64,000 bases of DNA. It comes from Agrocybe praecox. Lineage: Eukaryota; Basidiomycota; Agaricomycetes; Agaricales; Agrocybaceae. Every line of letters begins with the position of its first letter. Within the stretch, counting starts at the first letter, position 1. Below the pieces are notes generated by a model, which saw only the letters and a list, made by a program, of their open reading frames with translations, searched no databases and was not told the DNA's origin. This document shows, piece after piece, positions 62,856-64,000 of this stretch. The stretch lies in the NCBI GenBank assembly GCA_964017145.1, contig OZ024841.1, forward strand, positions 4,154,001-4,218,000. The letters are read 5' to 3'. A program made the position numbers and the translations under genes.

Positions 62856-64000
62856 TCATTTCTTCCGACCGAATGACGGAAGCAGGTTGCCCGTCCGATA
62901 TCTGAACAGATAGCCTATGATAAAGACCAGTAAAATCTGGGAATACGGGAGTGAGAAGGGTAGAGGAATATGATAAACCATCGATAACGCACATTCAAAA
63001 CACTATAACCGGCGACAACGCCAAGGTTCCGCCAACGATATCGATAAAAGATATTGAATGCTTGAGCTAGGTATTGGTCTGTAGTTTTGACACTACAGAA
63101 CTGACAGGCAGATCTCGCATGAGGATTAGCGAGATACCCCCCGGCATTGGCGATGTATTTAGCCATATATGTCCCACAAGTCAACCTCGACGGTGGATGA
63201 ATTGAAACGTATTCCACTGGCGAGCATGTCACTTTAAGCTTTCCGATAGCTGAAAACTAACTAAGCAACATAGAAGTGCTAGAAGATAAATCAAAGTCGA
63301 CTGACCTTGTCCTAAAAGACCTTCGACCAAGTACCGGAAAGGCGATACGTGATATACCCATTTCCACCAGCCTAGGTGTTGGAATGGTTGAAGAACTCCG
63401 TTACTATTTATCGTTAGTATCTATCAGAGAGAAAGCAAGATGCACTACTCACAAGGTAACGACGAAAGTAAACAAGAACGAGAACAATACGCCCGCAATT
63501 TCCGCGTTTGGTGACATCAACGCAACGGCCTGAAAAAGATTAGGAAGACAGTAAATGAAAATGAAATTCCATTTCCGTAGGGATCGTGGAAGAAGCTGAC
63601 CTGGGCTAGTGAACCATAGTACATCGGGAAAACGATACCCAACATCAAGTAAGTATAGCCCGCCCGATCGTTCCCAAACCCAACAGTCCAGTACAAGCAG
63701 AAGAATAAAATAGTGGAACCGATGATATTCCAGAAGAGCTCAACCGCGATCAGGGACATCAATAGGGCTGTCCAATTGTACATACGACTCGGACGCTCGC
63801 GGACTTCGTATACCTTGCGCATATTGATGAACGGAACTTGAAGCTGGTTAGATAATGGGACGCTCAAGACGGTGGCCATAAAGATCGCCTTGAAGTGAAG
63901 GTTATGATTTTTTTAGTCGGAAGATGATAGAGAATTACGCACAAAAAGTTTGTTCTGAACGCCCTGCTGAGTATTCTTCGCCTTGAAGAAAGTAAACCCA
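62856..64000 (-). CDS. PDR-type ABC transporter (ABCG), 3' part
   Basis: The minus-strand gene enters from the right edge. Exons 64000-63943, 63888-63601, 63529-63453, 63403-63306, 63249-62993 and 62936-62856 encode the last transmembrane half. This includes LSVPLSNQLQVPFINMRKVY, then YEVRERPSRMYNWTALLMSL, the PNAEIAGVLFSF and NGVLQPFQHLGWWKWVYHVS segments, and the cysteine-containing loop (TCSPVEYVSIHPPS, CQFCSVKTTDQYL). It ends with the tail helix ILLVFIIGYLFRYRT and GRKK. These are typical of fungal pleiotropic drug-resistance pumps at the plasma membrane, which export drugs and secondary metabolites. The two nucleotide-binding domains lie beyond the window. No defect is seen. Confidence 0.92.

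Overview
The window is nuclear DNA of a basidiomycete fungus, almost certainly a litter- or wood-degrading mushroom of the Agaricomycetes. Genes are broken by many 50-70 nt GT-AG introns. The gene families are typical of that class: several divergent F-box/LRR proteins, DUF6534-type seven-helix membrane proteins, class II haem peroxidases, a Kre9/Knh1-like GPI protein and a PDR-type ABC transporter. Two conserved eukaryotic genes anchor the assignment: QCR6 (complex III hinge subunit) and a dihydrofolate synthase (FOL3 type). No prokaryotic features are present.

Layout. 1-1.8 kb: two tandem small secreted double-psi beta-barrel proteins, the first cut by the window edge. 2.4-14 kb: an F-box gene, a seven-exon TPR/F-box/LRR gene, a short-chain dehydrogenase and a 5'-truncated F-box gene next to a hAT-like MITE. 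14-17.7 kb: transposon-derived DNA with two related CAGGA/TCCTG-rich elements and a probable non-autonomous Helitron. 18-25 kb: the housekeeping block, with FOL3, an F-box gene, an F-box gene with a long C-terminal region and QCR6 (read with micro-exons of 2 and 4 nt). 27-33 kb: a 14-exon DUF6534 gene, repeats, and two tandem copies of an unrecognised protein family. 33-36 kb and 54-58.4 kb: three intact class II peroxidase genes and one broken copy. Their metal-site residues Glu/Ser/Asp, with no surface catalytic Trp, fit atypical manganese peroxidases. 38-47 kb: a DUF6534 gene, a CACTA-like MITE and a Kre9-like gene. 48-51.3 kb: two Ser/Pro-rich proteins. 58.9-64 kb: an F-box gene, a highly charged helical protein, a 5'-incomplete DUF6534 gene and the 3' part of a PDR-type ABC transporter.

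The genes do not form one pathway. The clearest functional theme is extracellular lignin and humus attack by the duplicated peroxidases. The second theme is lineage-specific expansion of F-box and membrane-protein families in a transposon-rich setting. Exon boundaries were read by eye from splice signals, frame continuity and family resemblance. No alignment or database search was run.
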